This document shows, in pieces, positions 1-8,178 of a stretch of DNA of 64,000 bases. A program made the position numbers and the translations under genes. How positions within the stretch are numbered: position 1 is the first letter of the stretch; every line of letters begins with the position of its first letter. The stretch is from positions 433,384-497,383 of the forward strand of contig NZ_SRLQ01000003.1 in NCBI RefSeq assembly GCF_004745805.1, written 5' to 3'. The notes under the pieces are model-generated. The model had not been told where the DNA came from. It saw only the letters and a program-made list of their open reading frames with translations, and ran no database searches. The DNA is from Mycolicibacterium sp. CH28 (lineage in GTDB: Bacteria; Actinomycetota; Actinomycetes; Mycobacteriales; Mycobacteriaceae).

Positions 1-1825
1 CCGATCCGGTGCCGGATGTGGTTGGTATGGCGATCAATTGGAGACGGTGTCGATCGGTGGGATAGTCCGCAACGCGCTTGCGTGGGTCCAGGAACGGCAT
101 CGTCAGCTCGTCGAGCGTCTTCTCGGGATGTTCGTAGAACAGCCGCATCGCCTTGCCTGCGTCGAGCACCGAGCCGCCGCCGACGGCGATCAGCACGTCG
201 GGCTGGATCCGTTCCAGCAGCGCCACCCCGCGGCGGATCGTCGCTTCGTCGGGCTCCGGAGTGACCTCGGCGAACACCTGCACGTGTCGGGTGCGCAGCT
301 TGCTGCGCAGCAGATCGACGACTCCCCGTTCTTCGGACAATGCATCGGTGACCACAACGACTGTCTCACAGTCGAGTTCACGCAGATTGTCCAAAGCTCC
401 GGCGTTGAAGTAGGTGTTGGACGGCACCCGGAACCACTGCGGCGGGGTGCGCCGGTGTGCAACGGTCTTGATGTTGAGCAGCTGGCGGTAGTTGACGTTC
501 TCGGTGGTGGACGAGCCGCCCCAGGTGCCGCAGCCCAGCGAGAACGTCGGCGTGAGGTTGTTGTACACCCCACCGAGCGCCCCCACCGCGGTCGGTGCAT
601 TGACCAGGATGCGGCCGGTGCGCACCGCCAAACTGTAGGCATCGATCACGTCCTGGTCATCGGCATAGATCGCTGACGTGTGGCCCAGCCCGCCATGTTC
701 CGTGACCAGCACGGCGACGTCGATGGCGTGCTGGACGTCGCGGGCCCGGACTACGCCGAGCACCGGCATCAGTTTCTCGGCGATCAGCGGGTGGACTGCC
801 AGTTCGCCGACGTCGGCTGGCAGTGGCGCCAGCAACACCTTGACTGTCGGGGGAACGCTGAATCCGGCTCGGGAGGCCAACTCAGGCGCCTTCTGCCCCA
901 CGGCGTCCATGGCGATCTTGTCCCCGCATCCGAATGCGAACTGTGCGATCTTGACCGCTTCGCCCTCGGTCAGCAGGTGCGCGCCCATCTTCTCGAACTC
1001 GGCGACCATCTCGTCGTAGATTTCGTCATCGATGATGCAGGTCTGCTCGGCGGGGCAAATAACCGACGAATCAAAGGTTTTCGAGATCAGGATGTCGACG
1101 ACCGCGCCGCGCACGTCGGCGGTCTTGTGGATGTAGATCGGGGCGTTACCCGGTCCGACGCTCAACCCGGGCTTGCCGGCCTGATTGGCCAGGGCGACGA
1201 TCTTCGGCCCGCCGGTCACCCAGATGAAGTCGACCTTCGGATGTTTGAACAGGTAGTGCGTCACGTCATGAGCGGCATCAGGAATCACCTGCAGCGCCCC
1301 CGGTGGCATACCTGCCGCCTCGGCGGCTTCCCGCAGGATCTCCACGCTGCGCTCGCAGCAGCGCACCGCGTAGGGCGAGGGCCGGAACAGCACAGCGTTA
1401 CGGGTCTTGGCGGCAACGATGGCCTTGAATAGGACCGTCGAGGTGGGGTTGGTGACTGGCGTGACGGCCAGTACCACCCCGATCGGTTCGGCGACGTAGA
1501 CGATGTTGTGCTCGACGTCTTCGTCGACCACACCGACCGACTTCTTGTCGCGGAGATAGTCATGCAGGAACTCCGTCGCGACGTAGTTCTTGACGACCTT
1601 GTCTTCGAAGACACCGAAACCGGTCTCCTCAAGTGCCAGTCCGGCGAGTTCGCCGGCCGCGCGCACTCCGGCGCGGACCATGGCCTCGACGATCCGGTCG
1701 ACCTGTTCTTGGTCGAGCCGGCGGAATTCGCTGGCGGCCTCCGATGCGGCCTCGACGATCCCGTCGATCTCACCGCGGCGAGCGTCGTCAGTCTGAATTT
1801 GGGTGTGATCCAGTGTCCCGGTCAT
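1..1825 (-). CDS. adhE: Bifunctional acetaldehyde-CoA/alcohol dehydrogenase AdhE, 3' end cut by window edge
   Basis: The frame is open from an ATG at 1825 to the left edge (608 codons); the family is about 870-890 residues, so roughly the last 270 are outside the window. Residues 1 to about 440 are a CoA-acylating aldehyde dehydrogenase domain with the nucleophile Cys257 in the motif VICPAEQ. A linker (NYRQLLNIKTVAHRR) follows, then the start of an iron-dependent alcohol dehydrogenase domain with the NAD-binding motif VGGGSVLDAGKAM near residue 545. The enzyme interconverts acetyl-CoA, acetaldehyde and ethanol and re-oxidises NADH under low oxygen. It is divergent from a zinc alcohol dehydrogenase; the shared intergenic region holds a long palindrome and a DosR-like site. 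The identification is firm; its use in fermentation is inferred from the family. Confidence 0.93.
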   Translation of the reverse strand, partial: MTGTLDHTQIQTDDARRGEIDGIVEAASEAASEFRRLDQEQVDRIVEAMVRAGVRAAGELAGLALEETGFGVFEDKVVKNYVATEFLHDYLRDKKSVGVVDEDVEHNIVYVAEPIGVVLAVTPVTNPTSTVLFKAIVAAKTRNAVLFRPSPYAVRCCERSVEILREAAEAAGMPPGALQVIPDAAHDVTHYLFKHPKVDFIWVTGGPKIVALANQAGKPGLSVGPGNAPIYIHKTADVRGAVVDILISKTFDSSVICPAEQTCIIDDEIYDEMVAEFEKMGAHLLTEGEAVKIAQFAFGCGDKIAMDAVGQKAPELASRAGFSVPPTVKVLLAPLPADVGELAVHPLIAEKLMPVLGVVRARDVQHAIDVAVLVTEHGGLGHTSAIYADDQDVIDAYSLAVRTGRILVNAPTAVGALGGVYNNLTPTFSLGCGTWGGSSTTENVNYRQLLNIKTVAHRRTPPQWFRVPSNTYFNAGALDNLRELDCETVVVVTDALSEERGVVDLLRSKLRTRHVQVFAEVTPEPDEATIRRGVALLERIQPDVLIAVGGGSVLDAGKAMRLFYEHPEKTLDELTMPFLDPRKRVADYPTDRHRLQLIAIPTTSGTGS

Positions 1826-1879
1826 GACGGCGCCTCTCGGAGATTTCGGGATCGTAAGTCCGCGGTTGGCGGAAGATAT

Positions 1880-1895
1880 AGGGATCAAAGACCCT
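1880..1895. promoter_or_regulatory. Degenerate DosR-like box between adhE and the zinc ADH
   Basis: The sequence AGGGATCAAAGACCCT fits 13 of 16 positions of the mycobacterial DosR consensus RGGGACTTNNGNCCCT as I remember it. The mismatches are the central C, T and T. It lies 55 bases upstream of the adhE start. A hypoxia-responsive site would suit a fermentative enzyme, but the match is partial and could be chance. Confidence 0.3.
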
Positions 1896-1897
1896 TT

Positions 1898-1927
1898 ATG
1901 CTGAGTTGAGCTGAGTGAACTCAGCAT
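1898..1927. promoter_or_regulatory. Perfect 10-bp-arm inverted repeat, likely operator
   Basis: ATGCTGAGTT at 1898-1907 and AACTCAGCAT at 1918-1927 are exact reverse complements separated by 10 bases. The element sits in the divergent adhE/zinc-ADH promoter region and overlaps an in-frame ATG at 1926. That overlap favours the downstream ATG at 1950 as the real zinc-ADH start. No regulator gene adjoins it. Confidence 0.5.
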
Positions 1928-1949
1928 GGCGACGAACCTAGGGAGAACG

Positions 1950-2963
1950 ATGGCCACGCACCGCGCCGTACACGTGCAATCAGCCGGGGAACCGCTGGAA
2001 CTGGTGGAGGTGGTAACCGAATCGCCGCACGCCGGGCATGTGCGCATCGCCGTCAACGCGTGCGGGGTCTGCGGCACCGACCATGCCTTCATCGCCGGCG
2101 GATTCCCCAACCTGACCTGGCCGATCACCCCCGGTCACGAGATCGCCGGGACCGTCGCAGAGGTGGGCTCCGACGTCGACGGGTTCGCGGTCGGTGACCG
2201 GGTGGCGGTGGGCTGGTTCGGCGGCAACTGCACCCAGTGCCTGCCCTGCCGCAAGGGCCAGTTCATGCAGTGCGTCAACCTGCAGGTGCCCAGCTGGAAC
2301 TATCCCGGCGGCTACGCCGAATCGGTGACCGTACCCAGTACCGCACTGGCCCGGATTCCCGACGAGCTGTCCATCGCCGAGGCCGCCCCGATGGGCTGTG
2401 CGGGGGTGACGACATACAACGCATTGCGGACCACCAAGGCCGTCGCCGGTGACCGAGTCGCCGTGCTCGGATTGGGCGGGCTGGGTCACCTGGGTGTCCA
2501 GTGGGCACGGGCCATGGGATTCGAGACGATCGCAATCGCACGTGGAGCCGGCAAGGCCGCCGACGCCAAGGAGCTGGGCGCCCATCACTACATCGACTCC
2601 ACCGCCGGTGACGTCGCCGCGGCGCTGCAGGCGCTCGGTGGGGCTCAGGTGGTGCTGGCCACCGCGGCCAACTCGGCGGCCATGGCAGCCACCGTGGGCG
2701 GGCTGGCGCCGCAGGGCGAATTGGTGATCATCGGGGCCACGTTCGATCCGCTGCCGATCACCCCGGGCGATCTGCTCTTCGGCAACTTCAGTGTGATCGG
2801 GCATCCCTCGGGCACCGCGGCGGACATCGAGGACACCCTGCATTTCGCGGTGCTGTCCGGTGTGCGGGCCCGCATCGAGGAGCGTCCGCTGGCTCAGGCC
2901 GCCGAGGCCTACGCCGCGATGGACGAGGGCCGGGCGCGCTACCGCATGGTCCTGACGATGTAG
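1950..2963 (+). CDS. Zinc-dependent alcohol dehydrogenase (MDR family)
   Basis: This 337-residue medium-chain dehydrogenase should oxidise alcohols or reduce aldehydes with NAD(P). Counting from the ATG at 1950, likely catalytic zinc ligands are Cys41 (CGVCGTD), His63-Glu64 (GHE) and Cys150. Four structural zinc cysteines are at 94, 97, 100 and 108. The Rossmann motif GLGGLG is at 174-179. The ATG at 1950 is preferred over one at 1926 because GGGAGA at 1941-1946 precedes it and the earlier ATG lies inside a palindrome. With the divergent adhE it forms an alcohol/aldehyde module; the substrate is unknown. Its stop codon abuts that of the convergent gene at 2964. Confidence 0.9.
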   Translation: MATHRAVHVQSAGEPLELVEVVTESPHAGHVRIAVNACGVCGTDHAFIAGGFPNLTWPITPGHEIAGTVAEVGSDVDGFAVGDRVAVGWFGGNCTQCLPCRKGQFMQCVNLQVPSWNYPGGYAESVTVPSTALARIPDELSIAEAAPMGCAGVTTYNALRTTKAVAGDRVAVLGLGGLGHLGVQWARAMGFETIAIARGAGKAADAKELGAHHYIDSTAGDVAAALQALGGAQVVLATAANSAAMAATVGGLAPQGELVIIGATFDPLPITPGDLLFGNFSVIGHPSGTAADIEDTLHFAVLSGVRARIEERPLAQAAEAYAAMDEGRARYRMVLTM

Positions 2964-3371
2964 TTACTCAGCTGTGTCGGACTGCTCGGCGATCTCGTGT
3001 GCGTCCAGGACGCTGACGTCGATGCCGTACGGCAGGAACCGCACGTTGCGGGTGGGGTCGGTGTTGTGTTTATTGGCGCGCAGGGCGTCGAGTTCGTTCT
3101 GGTAGACCTGCTCGACGTGCGCCTTACCATCGGCGTCGGTGATGAAGATGGCCCACACTCCGTCGCCGGCCTCACCGGCCGTCTCCGGCTGGGATCGGGG
3201 CTGCGAGCGGCGGGTGACCTCGTCGAACAGCGTGCCGAAACCAGTGCGGTCAGCCTGGCCGCCAGCCGTGTTCAGGAACCGCCCGAACGCGTCACGAAGG
3301 CCTTCGCCGGCCTCACGCACCACGCGATCGAAGTCGTCGGGGTCGAAGCCGAATGGTCGGTTGTTGTCCAT
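2964..3371 (-). CDS. Conserved hypothetical protein, 135 aa
   Basis: I do not recognise a named family. The protein is acidic and soluble, with no signal peptide or membrane segment. The N-terminal 45 residues look helical (DPDDFDRVVREAGEG). Residues about 70-130 look like a compact beta-rich domain (VWAIFITDADGKAHVEQVY, NVRFLPYGIDVSVLD). The ATG at 3371 is the only good start. It is convergent with the zinc ADH (stop codons adjacent) and 68 bases downstream, on the same strand, of the DapB-like remnant. Confidence 0.7.
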   Translation of the reverse strand: MDNNRPFGFDPDDFDRVVREAGEGLRDAFGRFLNTAGGQADRTGFGTLFDEVTRRSQPRSQPETAGEAGDGVWAIFITDADGKAHVEQVYQNELDALRANKHNTDPTRNVRFLPYGIDVSVLDAHEIAEQSDTAE

Positions 3372-3439
3372 AGTTGCCAGTGTGCGCGCAGTTCGCGGTC
3401 ACGTCGACAACGTGATCCTCGCGGCCCGGCTGCACGCCC

Positions 3440-3917
3440 TCAGCGGGTCAGGCGCAAGGGCAGATCCGCCATCGTCACGAACCCCGCGGGCGCGGCGCAC
3501 ACCGACGGGATGGCGTTCACCGCCTGCATCGCGGTGGCCACACTCGCCGACCGCACGTGGTCAATCAGCGGCACATCGCGGCGAAAGCTGGCCAGGGTCA
3601 TCAGGTGCGCCTGCATGCTCGGGGTGCCTTCGATGGTGACGGTCCAGCCATGCTGGGGAGTCGGCCAGTGCGCGGGTTGCGATTCGCCGACGGTCCAGAG
3701 GGTTTCGACTTCCACCACCGGCTCACCGTGCCGCAGGCCGCGCCACTGCCAATGCTGACCGGCCACCGTACCGGCACGCAGGGTGCGACCGCACACGTCG
3801 CGATCCTTGCTTGCCGTCAGGAGCTCGAGGTCGGTGGTGACGTCGTCGACCGAGGATGCCGCGAATTGCTTCGACACCCACCGCCCCGGTGCCCCACTGC
3901 ACGACGCGGCAGGCCAC
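3440..3917 (-). pseudogene. Decayed DapB-like (dihydrodipicolinate reductase-type) oxidoreductase with internal deletion and frameshift
   Basis: A GTG at 3917 starts the typical Rossmann N-terminus of this actinobacterial family (CRVVQWGTGAVGVEAIRGIL). After about 25 residues the frame runs into arginine-rich nonsense. A second frame from about 3855 to 3440 carries only the family's C-terminal part (GRTLRAGTVAGQHWQW, AMQAVNAIPSVCAAPAGF). Intact relatives are about 340-360 residues, so roughly 190 central residues are missing and the two ends are out of frame. The GTG lies 3 bases after the stop of the upstream gene at 3921, so it was probably translationally coupled. A short C-terminal product from the ATG at 3877 is possible but would lack the cofactor site. 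Confidence 0.8.
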
Positions 3918-3920
3918 CGA

Positions 3921-5168
3921 CTACACCACCGTCAAGGGCAGGGAGCGGCGCTCCTCGAATTCGAAGGTGGCCCCGAGGCTGAACTTGGTGACCTCTACTT
4001 CGGGGGTGACCTTGGCTGCGGTGTCGGTCTTTTCGAACTCGGCGGTCCAGTCGTCGCCAGTGCCCGTGATCCGGACCGCGATGTGCGGGTCGATGGCGGT
4101 GGCGATGGCCTGCAACGGTGCCGGAGATCCCGGCGAGCACAGCGAGATCCACGATCCGTCTTGGTGGGCGGGTGAGGGGTGCACATGCAGCCGCCCACCC
4201 TCGATTTCAGCGACGACGTAGCCGGCGGGGTTGAACAGTGGGTGCAGCTCTAGAACCCTGGAAAGCCCGTCAAAGTCGTTGGACAATTTGAGGGCTCGTT
4301 GGACGCGCTCAGCGGCCACCCCGGCGATCCCGGTGAGCTGCTTGGTACAGATCTGGACGGCCAGGTCGGTGTTGTCCTTGGCGCGAGCCCGTACCGCGAC
4401 CCCGAAAGACAGGTTGAGCAGGTGCATCTGCAGCACCACCTCGTCGGCGATGCGGACCAGTGCCGAGTGCGAGAATGCGCTGAAGTCGACGTCGGACAGC
4501 AGCGGGCCGGAGTAGTCGGACTGGCCTTCATCACTGAGGTCGATCGGGCCGAGTTCCCATGTGGCCGCTTTGGTTTGGGCGACGATATCCAACGCCGGGA
4601 TGCTACTGACTTCGGGGTAGGACTCATCGATGATCACCGTCCACGCGCAGTGCGGATGACGGTCGGAGGGCACGCGTGGGGGGCGGTGGATCGGGCGGAC
4701 CTGAGCCTTGGCATTGGTGGCGACGGCGGTGGCGTCGAAGGTGGGGTCTTCGATGTCGTGGCACATGCCTTTGACGTAGTCCGGGCCCATCGGCTCGACG
4801 TCGAGCAGGGCACCACAGTGGTCGAGGTGGAATTCGCCGTGCCAACGGTCGTGGACGGTGTAGCGAAAATCCATGAACTGCGGCGGCGCACCGATATCGA
4901 GCTGCAGGCCCTTGAAAATGGTGATGATGTCGACGCCCTCGTACTTCAGCGCCTTCTGCATACGTCGGGTGTAGAGCGGGCTGGAACCCGCCCACTCTTC
5001 GATGGCGATCTGCAACATCTCGTCACGGCCGAAAGACTGGATACACCAAGCCATTCCAGATCGATCGATCATCTGCCCGATCAGCAGGAGTTCCGGCACC
5101 AGGGTTGCCAGGTCGGCCCTGGACAATTGGGCGTAGCGGCTGCGCGGTTCGCTCACAGGGCGAAACAT
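3921..5168 (-). CDS. Conserved hypothetical protein, 415 aa
   Basis: The ATG at 5168 gives a soluble 415-residue protein with no signal peptide or membrane helix and no catalytic motif I can name. The N-terminal half (about 20-200) is rich in His, Trp and Asp, with a Cys/His cluster near 115-135 (GEFHLDHCGALLDVE, GMCHDIED) that could bind metal. The C-terminal 200 residues look like two alpha/beta units. It is transcribed divergently from a TetR gene with only 29 bases between the starts, so control by that regulator is likely. The truncated DapB-like gene follows 3 bases after its stop, suggesting a former two-gene operon. Confidence 0.75.
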   Translation of the reverse strand: MFRPVSEPRSRYAQLSRADLATLVPELLLIGQMIDRSGMAWCIQSFGRDEMLQIAIEEWAGSSPLYTRRMQKALKYEGVDIITIFKGLQLDIGAPPQFMDFRYTVHDRWHGEFHLDHCGALLDVEPMGPDYVKGMCHDIEDPTFDATAVATNAKAQVRPIHRPPRVPSDRHPHCAWTVIIDESYPEVSSIPALDIVAQTKAATWELGPIDLSDEGQSDYSGPLLSDVDFSAFSHSALVRIADEVVLQMHLLNLSFGVAVRARAKDNTDLAVQICTKQLTGIAGVAAERVQRALKLSNDFDGLSRVLELHPLFNPAGYVVAEIEGGRLHVHPSPAHQDGSWISLCSPGSPAPLQAIATAIDPHIAVRITGTGDDWTAEFEKTDTAAKVTPEVEVTKFSLGATFEFEERRSLPLTVV

Positions 5169-5197
5169 AGTCGGATCAATGTTATAAAGTCAACGAT

Positions 5198-5791
5198 ATG
5201 AAGGCGCTCGGAACTCCCCCCACGCGGCAGACACAGGCGCCGCGCAAACGAGGTGACGACACCCGCGCGATGATCATCGACGAGACGGTTCGCTGCGTGG
5301 TCGAGGAGGGCTTTCAGGCCGCCACCGCCAAGCACGTCGCCGAGCGGGCCGGCGTCACGTGGGGCGTGATCCAGTACCACTTCGGTGACCGCAACGGGCT
5401 GTTGATGGCCGTCGTCGACGAGGGCGTGGCGCGGCTGCTGGAGAGCCTGGGCGCCGCCGACGTCGGCGATCTTGCACTGCGCGAGCGGATCGAAGTTGTC
5501 GTCGACACGGCCTTCCGGTGCTACAGCAGCCCAACATCGTTGGCGGCGTTCGAGATTCTGCGCGCCACCAGAGGAACGCACGGCGAGAGCGCCCAGCGCC
5601 ACCTACTGGAGATCAATGCCGCGGTCAACCAGCTGGGCGAGCTGATCTCCGACGATCCCGGGGTGGCCGAGGTGATCTGGTCGGCACTGCGGGGCATGGT
5701 GCTGGTCGAGATGATCGTCAACTCGCATCTGGAGTGGCAGCGGGAGCGTCAGCTGCTGGTCGATATGGTCACCCGCTACCTGCAGGGCTAA
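5198..5791 (+). CDS. TetR-family transcriptional regulator
   Basis: This 197-residue protein has a TetR N-terminal helix-turn-helix at about 25-70 (FQAATAKHVAERAGVTWGVI, QYHFGDRNGLLMAV). The rest is a helical ligand/dimer domain. Its ATG at 5198 is 29 bases from the divergent start of the 415-residue unknown, and the AT-rich spacer (ATGTTATAAAGTCAA) is probably the shared promoter and operator. The most likely target is the divergent gene and its decayed downstream partner. The ligand is unknown. Confidence 0.88.
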   Translation: MKALGTPPTRQTQAPRKRGDDTRAMIIDETVRCVVEEGFQAATAKHVAERAGVTWGVIQYHFGDRNGLLMAVVDEGVARLLESLGAADVGDLALRERIEVVVDTAFRCYSSPTSLAAFEILRATRGTHGESAQRHLLEINAAVNQLGELISDDPGVAEVIWSALRGMVLVEMIVNSHLEWQRERQLLVDMVTRYLQG

Positions 5792-5983
5792 CTCAGCGAA
5801 CACCGCCACAATCCAGGGGGCGACGTGTCGGCCCTCACATGGCCCCCATCAAATGCCCTGCGACAGGGCGGCTCTGTCATCAAACTCACACGTCCAAAGT
5901 TGATTTACATGGAATTAACAAGGACGATCGAGGGGTTCCCCAAGCAGGCGATCCCTGAATGGTGAACGCCAACAGCAAACAAT

Positions 5984-6001
5984 CCCCCGCTGACCCGGGG
6001 G
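5984..6001 (+). promoter_or_regulatory. GC hairpin just upstream of the ribosome binding site of a small gene
   Basis: CCCCCG at 5984-5989 and CGGGGG at 5996-6001 can pair as a 6-bp all-GC stem with a 6-base loop. The stem ends 5 bases before the Shine-Dalgarno AAGGAG at 6007-6012. It could modulate translation of the 47-residue protein. The rest of 5792-6022 holds no gene that I can support. Confidence 0.35.
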
Positions 6002-6022
6002 TGAACAAGGAGTTGAGAAGAC

Positions 6023-6166
6023 ATGTCGCTCGCGCAGTTTCGCACCGATATGAAGCGAGCCATGAAGCGTCGCCGTCTGTACGCGCGGATCAATGCACTG
6101 CCGCCGTCAACCGTCCGCGAGGAGCTCGTGGCCATCGCTCAGCGGTATGAAGACGGCGGTCGCTGA
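6023..6166 (+). CDS. Small basic protein, 47 aa
   Basis: The ATG at 6023 is preceded by a strong Shine-Dalgarno AAGGAG at 6007-6012 with 10-base spacing. It encodes 47 residues starting MSLAQFRTDMKRAMKRRRLY and ending in an acidic helix (VREELVAIAQRYEDGGR). The N-terminal half is strongly basic and both halves look helical. I recall similar small conserved ORFs in mycobacteria but know no function. Nucleic-acid or membrane-surface binding is conceivable from the charge but not shown. Confidence 0.65.
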   Translation: MSLAQFRTDMKRAMKRRRLYARINALPPSTVREELVAIAQRYEDGGR

Positions 6167-6254
6167 CCCTTCCCGTCACACCGCGGGCCCGCAAAGATCC
6201 GCGCCTCCACCCATCGGGACAACCACACCCGCCCATCGGTTGGGGTGTGCTGCA

Positions 6255-6737
6255 ATGTCCGGCATGGCTGATGCGGATGCGATCGAGGCGATCAAGCAGG
6301 TTAAATACCGCTACCTGCGGGCCCTGGACACCAAGCACTGGGACGACTTCGCCGACACCCTGACCGAGGACATCGTCGGCGACTACGGGTCGTCGCTCGG
6401 CGAAGAACATCACTTCACCAACCGCAAGGATCTGGTGGAGTTCATGCGTAAGTCGATGCCGGCCGGAGTACTGACCGAGCATCGCGTCACCCATCCCGAG
6501 ATCACCGTCGACGGCGACGAGGCCGACGCGACCTGGTACCTGCAGGATCGGGTCATCGTGCCCGAATTCAACTTCATGTTGATGGGGGCGGCGTTCTACC
6601 GCGACCGCTACCGCAAGACGGCCGACGGCTGGAAGATCGCCGTAACCGGCTACGACCGCACCTACGAGGTGACGATGTCTACGGAGGCGTTGAACTTCAA
6701 CGCGACCGCGGGCGCGGCGATCGCCCCGCTTATTTAG
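6255..6737 (+). CDS. SnoaL-like/NTF2-fold protein
   Basis: This 160-residue protein has the cone-shaped alpha/beta-barrel pattern of SnoaL_4 proteins: an N-terminal helix (AIEAIKQVKYRYLRALDTKH), the typical WDDFADTLTEDIVGDYG segment, and strands ending DRYRKTADGWKIAVTGYDRTYE. Such proteins act as hydratases, isomerases or cyclases, or as ligand-binding subunits; the substrate cannot be read. The ATG at 6255 was chosen because the family starts shortly before the first helix; ATG 6264 is an alternative. Its stop overlaps the convergent L,D-transpeptidase-like gene by 8 bases. Confidence 0.82.
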   Translation: MSGMADADAIEAIKQVKYRYLRALDTKHWDDFADTLTEDIVGDYGSSLGEEHHFTNRKDLVEFMRKSMPAGVLTEHRVTHPEITVDGDEADATWYLQDRVIVPEFNFMLMGAAFYRDRYRKTADGWKIAVTGYDRTYEVTMSTEALNFNATAGAAIAPLI

Positions 6738-7392
6738 CGACGGCGATCAGCGCGCCGGGCTGGAGCCAGCGCATGATCTTGACCAAGGTGTCGTCATCGA
6801 GAGACACACAGCCCGCGGTCGGTCCGCCGTCAGTGGTGTGGACGAAGAAGGCACCGCCGTTGCCTGGCACCCGCGCCTTGTTGACGCCCATCACGATGGC
6901 GTGCGCGTACTGCGGGATGTAGAGGTTCTCCGTGCCGCTGGCCGGGTTTGTGTCGAACGGGCAGTCGGCTTTCTTGCAGATCTGCATGGTGTTGTACGTC
7001 GGACTCTTCATGTCGCCGTCCCACCAATAGTCCGGCGTCACCTGGACGTACTGCAGACCGCCGCCTGGGTTGGGCTTGGTACCGAAGGCGAAGTCGAGGG
7101 TGAAGATGCCCATCGGCGTCTTCATCTCGCCGTCGTGGGATTGCGGCGTCATACCGCTGGCACCGATATGGGTCGGGATCGCGGTGGCGACGGGCTGCCA
7201 GCCATTGGCGCCGCGCTGCCAGACATCCATCTTGGCGGTGGCCCCACCGGTGCCAACGACCGAGAGAACCTGGGTGGCGGTGCCGATGTTGGCCAGGAAC
7301 CACGGGGTTTCGGCATGGCTGGGCGGGGCTGAACTCAGCGCGAGCAGTGCTGCGCTGAAGGCGGCGCACATCGAAACGACGGCTCGGCGCAT
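6730..7392 (-). CDS. Exported L,D-transpeptidase (YkuD)-like protein, Rv0309-like
   Basis: This 220-residue protein has a signal peptide (about 1-27, cleavage after SHA) and a YkuD-type catalytic domain. The conserved motif is HTTDGGPTAGCVSL near 185-198, giving His and the catalytic Cys. It matches my recollection of the M. tuberculosis exported protein Rv0309 over most of its length (TQVLSVVGTGG, AKMDVWQRG, YIPQYAHAIVMGVNKARVPG). Enzymes of this fold make 3-3 cross-links in peptidoglycan or attach proteins to it. It lacks the Ig-like domains of LdtMt1/LdtMt2, so a different acceptor is possible. It is monocistronic and convergent with the SnoaL-like gene. Confidence 0.85.
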   Translation of the reverse strand: MRRAVVSMCAAFSAALLALSSAPPSHAETPWFLANIGTATQVLSVVGTGGATAKMDVWQRGANGWQPVATAIPTHIGASGMTPQSHDGEMKTPMGIFTLDFAFGTKPNPGGGLQYVQVTPDYWWDGDMKSPTYNTMQICKKADCPFDTNPASGTENLYIPQYAHAIVMGVNKARVPGNGGAFFVHTTDGGPTAGCVSLDDDTLVKIMRWLQPGALIAVAK

Positions 7393-7632
7393 CGGTTCAT
7401 GGTGGCCGTGAAGTTACTGGCAGGTCAAGTCAAGGTTGGGCCACAATTTGGTTTGGGCCAGCTAACGGCGTGGGGGTGGCTACGCGGGCTGGGGGCCAGC
7501 GTCGAACCACATCGTCCCGCACCGCCGAGCCTGAGATCGTGCTGATGATCTGCAACGACGCCACGTCGGACCCGACCGAATGGGCCAAAAGGTGAATAGC
7601 GCACCGGCAAACACAGCGGATACCATCGCTTC

Positions 7633-8178
7633 ATGTCGCAAGCGCCGTACGGACCGGGGCCCGCAGGACCGACACCTTGGCCTCCGCAAGGGCCACCTCC
7701 TTCGCGCGGACCCTCACGGCTGCCGACGATCATCGCCATCGTCATCGCGTTGATCGCGATTGCGGTTGCCATTGGCGCCTGGTTCCGACCAGCGCCCAAG
7801 GCTGAGGCTCCTGCGGCTAAGACTTACAGCGAGCAAGAAGTGGCTGATGCGAAGAAGGCGGTTTGCGATGCGTATCAAAGGGTCGATCGCGCGCTGACTG
7901 CGACGACCAGTAAGGGCGGTGGCGGGCAAACAAACGACGACGTTCTGATAGGCATCAACGTCCGGCTTGCGTTGACTGAAAGCGCACAGTATCTCCGGAC
8001 CCGCCTTGCGGAGCAACCAGCTACCCCACTGGATCTCGCCGAAATCGTCGCCAGAGCCTCAAACGCCTATCAAGACCTCGCGATTGCCCAACTTGGCGAG
8101 GCTCCGCAATCCGAGCTTGACGAGATCGTGCGCACCGGCGATCCCTCAACTTCAGAGCTTAAACAGGCGTGTCAATGA
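7633..8178 (+). CDS. Proline-rich single-pass membrane protein, first gene of an ESX-associated-type operon
   Basis: This 181-residue protein has a proline-rich cytoplasmic tail (1-28), one membrane helix at about 31-50 (LPTIIAIVIALIAIAVAIGA) and an extracytoplasmic helical domain (60-181) with two cysteines. That layout is common for mycobacterial membrane partners of secreted Pro/Ala-rich proteins. Its stop overlaps the ATG of the next gene (8175-8178, ATGA), so the two are translationally coupled. The 7393-7632 region upstream holds the probable promoter. No enzymatic motif is present; an anchoring or chaperone role for the next two products is an inference. Confidence 0.75.
   Translation: MSQAPYGPGPAGPTPWPPQGPPPSRGPSRLPTIIAIVIALIAIAVAIGAWFRPAPKAEAPAAKTYSEQEVADAKKAVCDAYQRVDRALTATTSKGGGGQTNDDVLIGINVRLALTESAQYLRTRLAEQPATPLDLAEIVARASNAYQDLAIAQLGEAPQSELDEIVRTGDPSTSELKQACQ

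Noticed and set aside
5898..5930. Sigma-A promoter TTGATT with a -10 at about 5923 for the small 47-aa gene
   Set aside because: The -10 candidate GACGAT is poor and lies about 95 bases upstream of the gene; not strong enough to list.
5959..6150. 63-codon frame starting at ATG 5959
   Set aside because: No ribosome binding site, and its second half is out of frame with the better supported 47-residue gene at 6023.
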